Below are positions 32,869 to 44,660 of a DNA stretch of 64,000 nucleotides, piece after piece. Location: NCBI GenBank assembly GCA_037903355.1, contig JBAJFE010000014.1, positions 868,001-932,000 on the forward strand. The letters run 5' to 3'. How positions within the stretch are numbered: the first letter of the stretch is position 1; every line of letters begins with the position of its first letter. Below the pieces are notes generated by a model that was not told where the DNA came from, searched no databases, and saw only the letters and a program-made list of their open reading frames with translations. The position numbers were made by a program, and so were the translations under genes. This stretch comes from Trichuris trichiura. Taxonomy: Eukaryota > Nematoda > Enoplea > Trichinellida > Trichuridae.

Positions 32869-34105
32869 ATGATGGAGCTCGACTATAAAAAATCAGGCAG
32901 CGGTTCGCAAAAGAAAAATGCGAATCAGATCTCACTGTGTGCCCGCATTCTGGAAGCACTTTGCCTAAGTGCTTTAGTTCTCATTTTCGTCATCAACGGT
33001 AAACTGAGCTTGCCTTTCATTACCACTGAACGCATTAAGCATGATCGCATGAATCGTTTTAAAATTTTGGCGTAGACACCCTTCCTTGGTGATCCTTTCA
33101 ATAACTCTGTATTTCGCATGTGTCCTAACGTTCCATGTGAAATCACGAACGACAGGAAAGAGTATAACACCAGCAAAGCCGTTCTGTTTCATCCAAGAGA
33201 TGTAAACGCCAAAGATATGCCTGGTAAGAGACTGTCGCATATGCATTACATTTTCTTTCTAAAAGAGTCACCGCACCATGTTAACCTTCTACTGACTGCA
33301 AATGACTTCTTCACACTTACCATGACATACAGGAGAGACTCGGACATATAAATGCCCTATGAATGGGTCAAGAAAATGGAAAAGCCGATAAGCAAACTTT
33401 ATTGGCATAATTTTCTCGTAGAAATTGGACTGAAGAAACGCCCCCTAGTGGCAGCTTTCATTAGTCATTGCTCCACTTCAAGCGCGCGAGAAACTTATAT
33501 CAAAGCACTTCAGCAGGACGTCAAAGTAGACGTTTATGGCGAATGCGGTCCTTTTAAGTGCCTGAAATCTGAGCGAAAAAATGTCTAAACATGTTGCTCC
33601 GAGAGTATAAGTTTTTTTGGCGTTTGAGAACAGTGTGTGCAAAGACTACGTTACTGAAAAGCTATTCCGATCCCTACAGTATAGTGTAGTTCCTGTTGTA
33701 CTCAGTCGTAGCATTGCGGCACCCTTTCTACCCAACGGAAGCTATATAGCCGCAGATGATTTTGCAACTGTAATAGAGCTTGCCATATATTTGCGTCAGC
33801 TTGATAGTGATATGGAAAAATATTTAAAATATTTTGACTGGATGAAGTCACATGAAGTCATCGATGCCCCGGACATGGAATCACTGGCTTTCTGCAGACT
33901 TTGCAAAGTTCTGATGAACTCTCCGCTTGGCACAGTAGACCGAAGCAAGTCAGCTGAAAATATAGTGAAATGGTACCTTCTGGAAGGCAGCTGTTTTCCG
34001 GAGTACGGCAAGAAAATTATTGGTGAGCGGTTTTACGCGAGAACATGCAATGTATTAATACTTTCGGCAAATTCCTCCAGCAATTCTGTTTGGCGCAAGC
34101 ATTAG
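32869..34105 (+). pseudogene. Fucosyltransferase copy 4, pseudogene
   Basis: It aligns with copies 1-3 from the double ATG to near the C-terminus. Lesions are a TAG replacing a Trp codon at about 33073, a TAA replacing the Tyr of the DSDIY motif at about 33349, and a frameshift at about 33585-33615. The donor-binding block after 33617 (FENSVCKDYVTEKLF) is intact in its own frame. The array ends about 150 bp later. Confidence 0.93.
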
Positions 34106-34260
34106 ATTAACTGTCTAGCGAAAGAACGCTTCAGCCAAAGCAAAAGACGAAGTTTAAGAAGGAGAAAGTTTTCAAGGAGTCCTTTTGATAGGAGGCTTCA
34201 TCTTTGAATTGAGTGCCGTCATGGGCCAACGAAAAGACAGTAAAGAAATCGATCTGCAGA

Positions 34261-36555
34261 AAACCTGATTTGAAACAAACAGAGTTCTCTGTGAAGGCTG
34301 AAATCGTTTGAGTATTCAGAAAAGTTTGAAAAGTAATACAAAACAATTTTTACATTGCTGTCTCGATTTTGTAATTAGCATATTTCTATCTTTGCCACTT
34401 TCTATTCTTCACTGCTAGAAATTATACGGAGGCCTTTTCTTTCTGTTGAAGAATGTTTTCCTGAGAAGTTTTACTTTGTCGTTACAAAAAGTGTATGCTT
34501 CGATATAGCATGAAAGTGTTTTTGATGAACTTCATAGTCTCCAAATTATTAGGTGGCATCATGAAGCTCCATCAGACAATCAGAAGAATGAATGAACCTA
34601 GAAATGCATGCATAATTGTTAAACTGCCATCTGGATTGAAAAAACGGTTGCTAAAACTAAAGATTTCAACATAATGCGTTTCGAAAAGCAACAGCTAACT
34701 ATAAAGCTAAGCGTAGGACAGTCACAGCGCTGCAGACGACGTTTCACGTGCCTTACTAGCCTTGCTTGGGAAAGCAAGTAAGGCTTAATTTATTTCAGAC
34801 TTACTTGCTCATGGATGCAACAAACAGCAAGCAACGGTAATTGGTCAGAGAAAAGTAAGCAAGAATGGGATGCGCTTCAGTGAGAATATTTTAAGTATAA
34901 CGTCCTTCATTAAAGTAGCCTATAGCCAATTGGTTTAAAATCGCATGAATTTATTCTATATAAACGCTCAAGTCTTGAAAAAACCAGACGCTTTCTTCTT
35001 ATTATTAATATGAGCTGATGGGTAAAGTTTACTTTGGTATAAGTGAATTTCCGCCATCTCTTTATTCCCTACGATGTTACTAAGCTCATTTGCTTACGGA
35101 TACATTAGTAACCCCTACTTTTTATTATGGATATCGGCAGGTAGGCTTTACTGATGTTCAAAAAGAGGATACTGAATAATTTATGCGGTGTATTTTGGTC
35201 AGCGTTTCCCAGTGCCAGTTTTAGCAATAAATAAGTCAATAATTAAGGAAAACATGAATATGCTCAAATTTGTCACAGCTTGACTGAGTAGAACTACAGA
35301 AATAAAAACGGCTTGAACAACCCCGTTTCGTAAAAGCGAGACATCCGCCAGGACCTTTCCATAAACGAAGACAAAACAGTCGAAGTCAGCGAAGCGTAGG
35401 CTGCGCAGTCAAGTGATTAGGAGAGGTGCTACGCATCAGGGGTGTCTGGCAGGCATTATAACGCCGCAGAAAACCAGGTTCTGCCTGTTCTTGGAGATCT
35501 GCTTTTTCTGACAATGAAACCAGACGTATTCATAGAGCGACTCATTGTTCTCTTTTGTCCAACGGAGTAATAAAAATTACTTTTAATTTTACTATTCTAA
35601 TTATGAGCAACTTTCACCATTAACAGTCTGGTAATGGTAAACGGTATAAACACTAAAAGCATTGCACTAATAGCTGAAATTTAAAACTGTTAGACGATTG
35701 TGCTGTGGGATAGGTGTTTAGTCTTTATGAAAAAAGCTTCATTGGCGCTCATTTGCCGTAGTGTCACCGCCACAACCTATTATCAACTTATAGTCTGTCT
35801 TCTCTTCTAGTCTGTTCCTGGGCAAACGTTCACGAAAAATTTGGGCGACGAAGATTTGAACTCTGAAACACTCGTTCTCGAATCTTTTCCAATATTCAAG
35901 TGTTCCAGTAATTTTTCATTAAAAAAAGTGCCTCTGCATCACTATTACATTTTTTCTCTATTCCTGAACGCTTCTTTCTCGAGGCAGCATGAGCTGATGC
36001 AGCCAAATCTAAGCACCTGTTATTAACCTGTTTCATCAAAAAAACACTACCAGCATATATTAAAGGTTTGAAAATCCTCTATACAATATTCATGAAAAGA
36101 CCTATGCAATGGGCAAACCTTTATGAGTAAACCTCCAAGATTAGCAAGTGAACACTGCTACGGCCAAGTGCCCAGAACTGGACCAGAAGAAAGCCATAGC
36201 CTTAACAGCGCATCCTAGAAGGACAACTTATGATGACGTAGTGCCTTACCACTTTTGATATAACTGATACAAACAATCTTTAAGAAAAGCAGGTAGCATT
36301 CTGCAGTAGAAATACAAACTGAGTCTAGCTCACGGGTATTTGTGGTTACTGAGATGTGCGCTCCTTAGAATTATTTGGTGTTGACACATGCAAAGATAGA
36401 ACGGCTTTACTATTACAGAATCCGCTGCTTGCCTTACTGGCTAAAGTATTTGCTCCAGCGGAGTTGGTTCTGTTGCAATAACTTTGCGCCAGGTGCAAAA
36501 CAGCAGCCTGTTCTCAATGAAATATCAAGTTTATGTCTAATGAAGTAGTTTCCTT
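34261..36555. other. Intergenic, nothing supported
   Basis: This is AT-rich unique sequence after the array. Only short frames are present, with no recognisable domain, repeat or RNA gene. Confidence 0.5.
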
Positions 36556-37219
36556 GTGATAATAAAACCAGTCATACGCTGTCTCTACGAAAGCTGCGAT
36601 GTATCGCTTCAAACTTTTCAGAGTTCACTGAGATGTGTTAAAGATACGCTCTGTCGGCGTGCGAAAATTGTAGAGCTAAAATATCGGCGGCGACTTTTCA
36701 AAGTCATTGAGGCTGCAAAGGTCACTTCCGCATTTTTCGCAAAGCCGCATGTGCTGCCTTTCTTACCTTCCATTATTCATATCACCAGCAAGATGGAGCA
36801 AGTGCTATAATTATCATCGTCAACAAAGACGACGTCAGCATCGTACGACTAAAGAATGCCGCAAATAAGTTGGGCAACGAAATCGCTTCATACAACAGCC
36901 TCCTCAAAAAGTATAGTCACGATGATCCCATAATTTTCTTACCTAACTTAAAGATTTTTGTTACTAAGTGGAAAGTGAGCAAACGTGTGCCAATCTTGTG
37001 TAGCACAAGTCGGCAACTTCAGAGCATTTCTTGCTAAATGCAGTTCCAACTAATGCAGCAAAAATGGAAAGTCACCTCAAGAAAGTTGCGGGCACACTGA
37101 TGAGTCATGATGCAACTATGCAACAGCTATTGAAAAACTTGCAACGGAACTTTTTGAAGCAGTTACTAAATCAGTCCAGATCACTTAATCAAAAAACCTT
37201 ACGGCGACGGACCGAGTGA
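36556..37219 (+). pseudogene. Possible decayed coding region of unknown type
   Basis: Three adjacent plus-strand open pieces in different frames (36556-36810; about 36800-37035 with IIIIVNKDDVSIVRLKNA; 37031-37219 with a coiled-coil-like KMESHLKKVAG..) would form one helical protein if frameshifts are allowed. No splice signals explain the shifts. No family is recognised. Confidence 0.25.
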
Positions 37220-37949
37220 TATACGCTAATCTCGGCTAAAACCGTAGCCATACAGGTAGCCTACAAAAGTGAATTACGTTGGCCCATTTTGGCAACGGTT
37301 AAAATTAACCTGCTTTTCTTTAAAACAGTTATTTAAACCTGAGCATAGTTAGCGAGCTTTTAAGTTTGTAAAATTGGGATCTTCAAAATTATTTTGCATG
37401 CGTGCGTGCGGCCAAGAGGTTGCTTTAAGCGCGAACCAGCAAATCGCTCGTACCGATGATATGAACACGTATTCTACTGGAGTTTTATTTAATGCTGTGC
37501 CACCTGGGGCACTTTAGATCAAAATGGTTTTTCTTTTGTGTGGCTGACGATATTGCTGCAGACGAAGGCATGCCCACTCTTCTATTCTGCACCCATAACC
37601 ATCGTACGTTATTGTTTTTAACTCTTCAGGTTCTTCTGACACCGAGAACTTATTTTTTTTCTGCACGGAACGATATGGCTGGTAGCAGGTACAACTTCCA
37701 GAACTGACGAACCAATTCTGAGTTGGGCCTGTGGAAAACACTGAGGCGGGAAAGGTAAGCTTCACACTTTCTTCAACGCAGCTCAAATGCATTGTGTTCT
37801 AGTTCTGGCTATTCAAATGAAGCGCTTGACGCAACAAGTGCAATGATTATCACGAACGAAAAAAAAAGATATTTCCCATGAAGAATATAGTTCAGTGAAT
37901 AATGTGGACGACGGAATCGTTTTATGCAGTTGGTTTCCTCAAAACTAGA

Positions 37950-38405
37950 ATGAGACTCTAGAGTCTGCATATTTTTCAAAATTGGAGCCAGACTATGATC
38001 CAGTCCTAGTGGTGACAAGGTGAAAGTTTTCAATCGTCAAAAACTCTCTTCAACCGTCATGTAGCGTGCCAGATAAGATATATTTAACCCGCCTCCTGCG
38101 TTGGTAAAATACGAAACGCTTAGTTCTACACGTTCGATGAGGATATAAAATATTTAAACCGACACAGGAATGCAAAAGAAAGATCAAGTGGAGCATGTAA
38201 AAAGCAGTAAGGTGGTCCGCAAAAACAGAATCGCATTTGTGCAACGGTACAGTCGCTAAAACCTTCAGCAGTTGTGGAACAAGTGTGGCAATGCCGACGG
38301 AACTTACAAGCAAGAACACCGTTCCATAACCACATTAGAAAAATTAAAGAGGCACTTTACACAAGGTGCAACAATTCTGTTTCTTACAACTGTTGAAGAG
38401 TAATA
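37950..38405 (+). pseudogene. Relic of a Penelope-like GIY-YIG region
   Basis: In shifting frames the sequence recalls FFK.., then a VGK-R-NA..FDEDIKYLNRHRNA stretch equivalent to the YIGET..EH helix. It ends SAVVEQVWQC and IRKIKEALYTRCNN, which matches the C-terminal end of the GIY-YIG domain in the other elements here. Many stops show that it is old. Confidence 0.6.
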
Positions 38406-38947
38406 GTGCACACCCGAAAGCACCAATCAGTGAAACTGAACGCAAGTGACGGGCGCCTACGGTACAATATAAACTTCTTCAACATGAAAATCTATGATCT
38501 CGTTAAGAGGAGTTACTTGTTCAAAGTACAACAGTAGTATTAACCATGATAGCAGAATCGCTTTCAACGAAACATGGATCGCCCTCATAAATGGCAAGCA
38601 AACTCGCCTCATGGAGTAAAAGTAGCAATCTTTGGGAAAGTATCCACACATAAAAACTTTTGTGGCTTGAACTTTTGGATCTATTAAAAACGAAGCAATC
38701 AAACCGGATTAAGCCGTTCAAAAACACGGAATCAGTTTTAACCAAAACGCTTTCTGATTATATTAAAGAATTTTGTGCCTCAACGCTTTGTGTCTATCAC
38801 TTTCACCTGACAGTGCCAACAGAAACCAAAAAATCAGTTGTGTAAAGCTAATACTAATAAAAGATTTTTATAGCAAGTGAGAATTGGTTATTTTTGCGTA
38901 GGCAATAAAAACGTACTCGCTTGTTGCAAAGGATAATATTTTCAGAA

Positions 38948-39222
38948 TTAATTTTCTAGAAAACTTTTGTTACCATCTTCCTTTAACTTCGTCACTGCAC
39001 TTAAAAGTCCCTGTTTCCAAATGAACAGTTCTGAAAGTCGTCTGTCATTATCGTTTGATGCTATCGTCATGAGCAGCATATCAGCAACTTTAGTACAACT
39101 CTGCTTCAACGGCCATTCCTGTCTCATGTTCCAAGCCACAAATAGGTGTATACAGGCGCCTTCAGTTTGCTTTCCGACGACTACGGATTTTTGAACAGTG
39201 TCACTGCCATGTCCAGCTATTC
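38948..39222 (-). CDS. Probable terminal exon of an unidentified gene
   Basis: A TGTTTGCGTTTCAG acceptor precedes a 91-codon open exon: GIAGHGSDTVQ, VVVGKQTEGACIHLFVAWN, a helical middle, stop at 38948. Composition looks protein-like, with few Ser/Leu repeats. A candidate first exon (39471-39385, starting MGQPSRQSFQPE) does not join in phase, so the gene model is incomplete. The product is not recognised. Confidence 0.35.
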
Positions 39223-39783
39223 CTGAAACGCAAACAGCAATGCGCTCAGGAAATCTAGTTTTTCACTTTACAGGAATTATCGTTGAAAACCAAGTACAGT
39301 AATCAAATCATTTCTTCTTCATACTTACGTCGCTTTGTTATCAGTTTAAAACTTCATTACAGCGAACAATTCTAAGTATCATACAAAGAGAGGATGCTTT
39401 CCATGTAGCTGTCGACTGCTTAAGGTAGCAGTATTTTCAGGCTGAAAAGACTGACGTGAAGGTTGCCCCATTGTTGATGAGAAAGTTTATTTCTATTTAC
39501 TGGAATGAGCCACGAATAGCGAATGTATTCTATCGATGAATAGCAGTTAACAACTGCGCCGCATTACGGCTTACAACAACTACAAAGGCATAACAAAAGC
39601 GGAAGAAAGTGATTAGATGGAAAGATGTCTGAAATGCTCCTACCGTAGTTTCCATTAACATTTATTCGTGCATTTTCACAGCTTTTGAGTTCTGATACAG
39701 CCATCGAAAATAAAGTGATTTTTATATACAAAAAAGTACCACAAAATGATGATAGTATGCGCAACTCTGAAGTTGATGGATGG

Positions 39784-40651
39784 TCAAAAAGACGAGTTCA
39801 AATTTTGCTCATTTTCCAAGTCGTTCCATTCCGCCTCAAGATCCGATTCCATCCATGGAACGCTCCATTCAAAATGACCCAACAGATACTTCCAGTCTTT
39901 GCCAAATTTTTTTACACCATAGCGAAGCATCAGCCGATCCTAGAACAACACAAAATCACGTGAATAAAAAGAGAAATGAACATTACTGATAGTATTTTTC
40001 TAAACAAGTTCGTACGACCGCGTGAAAGTCTATTTGCGGTAAAGCTTCTCCTAACGAAAGCACGCCTACCATAGCAATAAAAAGAAATTGTCAACTTACA
40101 CAGTCTGTGAAACTTCGAGGATTCGACTTCAAAGTGATAAGCTTATTGGAATGTTTTGCTGCCTACAATTAAGCCAGTGTCTATTAATGCCGGAATAAAT
40201 GCCTCACTTAACAAGATATTGCTCGCCCTTCGCAATGTTCGGAATGTCGCTTGCCCAGTTCGAACTTTCAACCTGAAATTGGCATAATCCCACCATTGCA
40301 TCCATTCCGACAATGTATGCATAAGGAGAGCATTACCTTCGAAACAATAGAATAAGGTGCTAAAACAGAATTTTGATCTACTTCTTTCACGGAGTTGTAA
40401 ATGACGTCGGTTTCGTCAAACAAAGCATCGCTCCGTGTATGCAGATAAACAACTTCGCCGTCATGCAGCCAAAATGTTTCTCCGCTTTCGCTCACTACTA
40501 CCCCTTCTTCCATACCAAGTTTGCAAGAGATAAGCTGGTAAAGAAGAATGACGTCATCTGGGCCCAAGTTAGCGACAACTATTACCACGTTTGGCAATTC
40601 CTGTTCATCCGAAAGGTTAAACTCAGTATCTGCTGGCGGACATTCATCCAT
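39784..40651 (-). CDS. Small four-exon protein with a C-terminal Myb/SANT-like segment
   Basis: Exons 40651-40337, 40272-40213, 40162-40100 and 39939-39784 join in phase 0 through GT-AG introns (64, 50 and 160 bp; one donor is a perfect GTAAGT). The product is about 197 residues. The N-terminal 105 are acidic and globular-looking (ELPNVVIVVANLGPDD, SGETFWLHDGEVVYLHT). The last exon starts DRLMLRYGVKKFGKDWKYLL, resembling the Myb/SANT or Myb-like helix pattern with spaced aromatics, and ends in an acidic tail. I do not recognise the orthologue. The start ATG is the first in frame; an upstream exon cannot be excluded. Confidence 0.6.
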
Positions 40652-40917
40652 ATTTCATTGTTTCCAAACACCACAACCCAACAGTAATAGGGAGATGTCA
40701 AGAGCTCCAAAGACAAAGAGTCATAAAGGATGCGTCGATCTTTATTTTCATTATTTACAGAAATTGTGAAAAACTGTTTTAATATCAAGATACGGAGAGA
40801 AAATGTTCGACCAGATCAGATGGAGAGGTGGAACCTAGTCATCCATGGAAGCTTACGTCCAAGACACTATATAGTTTTCTGGACTTAGAGGAATTGAACC
40901 AAGTTATTACTAGCAAA

Positions 40918-41309
40918 CAATGGTTGGTAGGTCTTCTACGGCTTTTCCCCTTTATTTGTGTCAGTGTTGGCCTCTATAGTTAAACGAAACAACTGCTCTA
41001 CCAACGGATGGATGAGCAATTATTAAGAAAAGTTGTGCAGGATCAATACACTCAACTTTATTTTTCGGAGCTTTCGGAACGCTCTAGTTCCGTTGTCAGC
41101 GAGATGGAGGAACTAAAGCGTTCCGAAAAATAAAGCTGAGTGTATTAGTCCTGTACAAATTTTCTTAATGATTGCTCATCCATCCGTTGGTAGAGCAGTT
41201 GCTTCGTTTAATTACAGAGATCAACACAGAAACAAATAAACGGGAAAAGCCGTAGAAGACCTACCAACCATGAAACATTACCCCGTTACGAAGCATCCGG
41301 TTTTCAAGA
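40918..41309 (-). mobile_element. 390-bp palindromic element of the leader/foldback family
   Basis: Arms of about 150 bp (40921-41070 and about 41112-41270) are inverted copies ending in CTACCAACCA. ACTAGCAAA direct repeats (40909-40917 and 41310-41318) flank the element. At the right end a one-sided 34-nt leader reads on the minus strand TTGAAAAC..GTAACGGGG, closely like the leader of the 20.4-25.6 kb composite. Both arms hold the CATCCATCCGTTGGTAG module. Confidence 0.8.
41065..41102 (-). ncRNA. Degenerate hammerhead-like motif in the palindrome centre
   Basis: Reverse strand: TCG, CTGACAA, GGAAC loop GTTCC, GAAA, GCTC, CGA. Helix II has five perfect pairs and helix I three. The invariant G of CUGANGA is A, so it is probably inactive. 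Confidence 0.4.
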
Positions 41310-41402
41310 ACTAGCAAAAAATTGAAATTGAAAACGTAGTTTCTTAAGATGGAACTGTGGTACTTCATGTAGCATGCACATAGTTTTATCCTTAGAGTTC
41401 TC

Positions 41403-41487
41403 TTCCGTTATTTCAGTCAGTTACGGCATACCTATTCGCTGAAGACCTGGAAGCCCAGGACAAACTTTTTTGACTGAAATAACGGAA
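41403..41487 (+). repeat. Short foldback with hammerhead-like remnant
   Basis: TTCCGTTATTTCAGTCA pairs with TGACTGAAATAACGGAA 50 bp later. The loop contains CGCTGAAGA, a CCTGG/CCAGG helix and ACAAAC in place of GAAA. It looks like a shrunken member of the same family. Confidence 0.6.
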
Positions 41488-41499
41488 CAAAACTGTAAC

Positions 41500-42727
41500 A
41501 ATAAGAACCGTATACTATGCAAAAAAAGAAATTAAGATGTCACCAATGTAAAAGTCTGAAATTGATTTGGAAAATAAATTCAATTTTCAGCTTTAAACTG
41601 GCCAAATAAAATATATCGGTGCTACTGTAACGCCCGCTTGTCTCGCAGCGGTAAACGCAGGTACGACTACTTACTTTTGCGTTTTCGAAGCAATATAGTC
41701 ACACACTACAACGAAATCGATGTCAATAAACCATTTGCAGTAACGCGGTTTTATTTGCCAGTACAGGAAAATATTGCACCACGTTTCAACGAGAAGTAAT
41801 CAACTATGAACACATTTTATTTCATGAACTTGAAGCATGTGAAGTCGGGACAAAACCAGCTACCGCTTCACGAACGATCTCTTCCATCTCTTTCGGTCAA
41901 AAGCCTACAATCATCTTTCGTTCCAATATCTTCCAACAATTCTGTCTTGAACGCTCGTTCTCGCTTAACCTACTTTATTAAATGCAATGCGAACACCGCC
42001 AGACTTAGAAAAACACACATAAATTGGATGTAGCGATTCGCCTAAGGAAAAGTGTTTCCAAATAAAGTTTAACCAAAAAATATGAGGATGTTTCCATAAT
42101 ACTATGCTTCTTGTTTTGAATTCGAAAAATGTAGACTCTTCGTGATATTTTCGCTTCCAAGTCAACCATTGCGCAACGATGTCAGCATAGCTAACCAAAA
42201 CAGCATGATTTCGAAGCTGAGACGCTCAAAGTTATCTCGTTGAACAAGACTAACGTACATGTTCACCCTAATATTATCTGCTACGTGACCAACTTTGTAA
42301 CGATGAATTCTGCTGTCACTTTACCATGTACACACCGTACTGTATCGGATCTTTTCAAAAAAGTAAGCCTCGTCAGTAACTAAACATTTATTTACACGGA
42401 AGAAGAGATGCAATGCACCTCCAACTTTATTATACAAGAAAAGAACTATTTACGCATAAAATACTCTTATTTTCCTGACTTTGTCACCGGCAGTACGCAA
42501 CAACAAATGAGCATAAAATCGAAAGTTATCTTTAACAAGAAACATTTAGCTACCATCTCGAACAACAGTACTTGTAGTCCGAAATGAAGACTTGCATTTT
42601 TAAGAAGCTGTCGACCTAACGTAGCTCCTATTCAAACGCAGAAAAACTTTCGGGCTAATCATAGCTACTACTTTGAAACGGATTACAATGTACTGCTATA
42701 CGACTGCTAAGATATCGAAAGCTTATA
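41500..42727. other. Intergenic, no supported gene
   Basis: Only short frames are present. A minus-strand stretch (41965-42198) is rich in aromatic residues but matches no family I know. Confidence 0.45.
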
Positions 42728-43456
42728 CTAATTATCTGTCTCCTTCACATCCTGGTAGAAAGCTCCGTTCCATTTCGTCGATTGTTTTACGCCTTCGGAT
42801 GCATTTTCATGGCCATAAGGGCAGTGGCGACAGCCACGCCCGCAGCAAGACCCATTAAGCAAAAGGGAGGTCACATTCATGACATGGTATTTCGTACGGG
42901 GATCAATGTAGGTCAATTTATGCTGCTTTACGGAAGTCCAATGAAGGGCAACAATCTCTCGAGCACGTGGGCTAAGCTTTTTATAGTCTTCGTACCTAAG
43001 GGTACAACGACTCATAGCCAACTGCCACATGCGAAACGGAAGCTTGACGGTTTTTCCAGCCGCAAGTTGTTCATTAATTGCAGCTCTTGCTTGTGCCACG
43101 ATTTCCTCAACGCTGAACTGCTTCTGCGGCTCCGGAAGAACGCGATTTTCTTCAACAAACAAGGACGGCTCCGCTTTCTCATCTTCGCTCTCCTTTGTTA
43201 AGTCCTTCGAGTCTGATGAACAGGACTGGCAAAGATTTCTTAAAAGAAGCGTTACCATTTTTAAATTTACAAATAAGCTCACTTGCGACTGAACACGCGC
43301 GAACACACAAAACTTCTTAGGCACTGAGGTCGATTCGAAGCTACAGAGGAGAGAACAAGTTTGTTTGCAACGACAGACGGGCATAGTTCGCATAATAGAA
43401 AGCATTTCAACCCGAAATTTACCGAACTCCCGCCGAACATAGCTTAAAATGAGCAA
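42728..43456 (-). CDS. DUF5522-type protein with CCGxxCRHCPY motif
   Basis: The frame has 242 residues. The C-terminal part (about 175-214) has the signature of the C1orf53/DUF5522 family: a YIDPRTKYHVMNVTS stretch and then the cysteine cluster CCGRGCRHCPYG (204-215), which is likely metal-binding. A Met at residue 67 (43258) begins a basic, hydrophobic stretch (MVTLLLRNLC..) and may be the true start, giving 176 residues. A middle helical region (QFSVEEIVAQARAAINEQ) precedes the motif. The family's function is not established. Confidence 0.75.
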   Translation of the reverse strand: MLILSYVRREFGKFRVEMLSIMRTMPVCRCKQTCSLLCSFESTSVPKKFCVFARVQSQVSLFVNLKMVTLLLRNLCQSCSSDSKDLTKESEDEKAEPSLFVEENRVLPEPQKQFSVEEIVAQARAAINEQLAAGKTVKLPFRMWQLAMSRCTLRYEDYKKLSPRAREIVALHWTSVKQHKLTYIDPRTKYHVMNVTSLLLNGSCCGRGCRHCPYGHENASEGVKQSTKWNGAFYQDVKETDN

Positions 43457-43814
43457 ACTGCAAAGAACATTTCGTCAACGTAGTGCACTTTAAATGGTTC
43501 GCAGGTTCATGTTATCTTAAAGTCATGCACAACAGCTTAACAACATTTGTTTTACCAAGCCGCCGCTTCAAATGGCTTTTCTTACCATTTCTAACGAAAA
43601 GAAATAAACATAAATCGTGTAAATATGAGGCATAGTACTAATTTCGAAGGTAGAAACAAGATTAGCAATATGTTCATGCTGGGACAACGCAGCTGACAGT
43701 AGGATTATGACGGTAGGCGTTAAGTGCAGACTTGCGAAGGTTTGAGGAAAATTTTATTCTCAAAATTCAGCTTATCAAAAAGTTGATGGCACTCGCGTAC
43801 AGGTCGGCTGTAGG
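43457..43814. other. Intergenic spacer
   Basis: No gene or repeat was recognised between two minus-strand genes. Confidence 0.5.
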
Positions 43815-44432
43815 TCAGGCTGTTGAGCTGCTGCACTTTTTGCACAAAATGTCCACCAGTTCCAATAAACTTTTGCGCTTCCTGGCTGGCTCCTCGTTGG
43901 CCTGCTTGTCTTGCTCGGAATCCGCATGGGCAACTTGTGGAACGACGACCGACGGTGACCTGCCGACGGTTTGTGACGAATCCGCTCTCACGGCCATCCT
44001 TGTTCTTTGAATGCGCTTTACGATGGCACTTTTGTCCGGCATGCGGCCTCTTACTGCAACGGGAAGGCCCCTGTATGCCTCGTTAAGGATTAGCGCCGGG
44101 GTTTCTTTGGTTTCCTCCGCTCTGTGCTTTACGGCGGCAAGAACTGCGGCAACCTCAATGCGAGCTGCATCGCCTGTGTGACTGTGCAAGTTCACTTCTT
44201 TCACAACTTCGTTAGTTGACACAGACGTATGAAGCCGAGCTTTGCAGTCATGGAAGTACCGTTGATCACAGCGCCAGAACTTGATCGTCCGCGAATGGTT
44301 GTATGTTTCGAAAGTGAACATGTGCCCATCGTGGATGTATTTCTCTCTATTTCGCGTGGATACCAAACGTGCCCTATTCGCCACATTCATAACCACCTTT
44401 TTCTCGTCAGCATCCGGAAGTGTAGCGATCAA
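43815..44432 (-). CDS. FLYWCH-type zinc-finger protein
   Basis: The frame has 205 residues. Residues about 22-90 fit the FLYWCH finger: STRNREKYIHDGHMF, then WRCDQRYFHDCKARLHT and HSHTGD (the Cys-x-n-Cys and His-x-His ligands). A helical region follows (AVKHRAEETKETPALIL, YRGLPVAVRGRMPDKSAIVKRIQR) that I associate with FLYWCH/MULE-type proteins abundant in Trichuris and Trichinella. A basic C-terminus (ARKRKSLLELVD) ends the protein. No transposase domain follows, so it is either a solo remnant of a transposon or a host regulator. Single exon. Confidence 0.8.
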   Translation of the reverse strand: MIATLPDADEKKVVMNVANRARLVSTRNREKYIHDGHMFTFETYNHSRTIKFWRCDQRYFHDCKARLHTSVSTNEVVKEVNLHSHTGDAARIEVAAVLAAVKHRAEETKETPALILNEAYRGLPVAVRGRMPDKSAIVKRIQRTRMAVRADSSQTVGRSPSVVVPQVAHADSEQDKQANEEPARKRKSLLELVDILCKKCSSSTA

Positions 44433-44660
44433 ATAATAACAAAAATGAAATATGTATGGATTATAGAGGCAGACATTTATAGTGGGTCAATCACAACAAA
44501 CGGGGCGACTAGTCTTTCCTTAAGTTCGTTCGTAAAATACGTCTTCAGGTTGCAAATGATACTCAAGTTAGGTACAAGCGTTATTGCGTTCTGCGAGTGC
44601 TCAAAAGGAAAGCCGCTCGAGTCGATCGGATTTCGAAGAATTTAGCTTTAAACCCAACCT

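Larger units (their letters stand above)
1365..34260. repeat. Tandem segmental array of fucosyltransferase units
   Basis: The gene starts at 10120, 15935, 27076 and 32869 are spaced 5815, 11141 and 5793 bp. The long interval is explained by a 5.2-kb insertion. Flanks align between units almost throughout. Matching stretches begin near 1365, 11530, 17340 and 28480, and the final unit diverges at about 34260 shortly after its pseudogene. The leftmost unit has only the downstream flank plus the next gene's upstream region. Units differ by scattered substitutions, small indels and private insertions, so they are not recent identical copies. Confidence 0.93.

Noticed and set aside
41965..42358. 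Minus-strand aromatic-rich frames considered as a mariner relic
   Set aside because: No DDD/DDE motif or terminal repeats could be identified.
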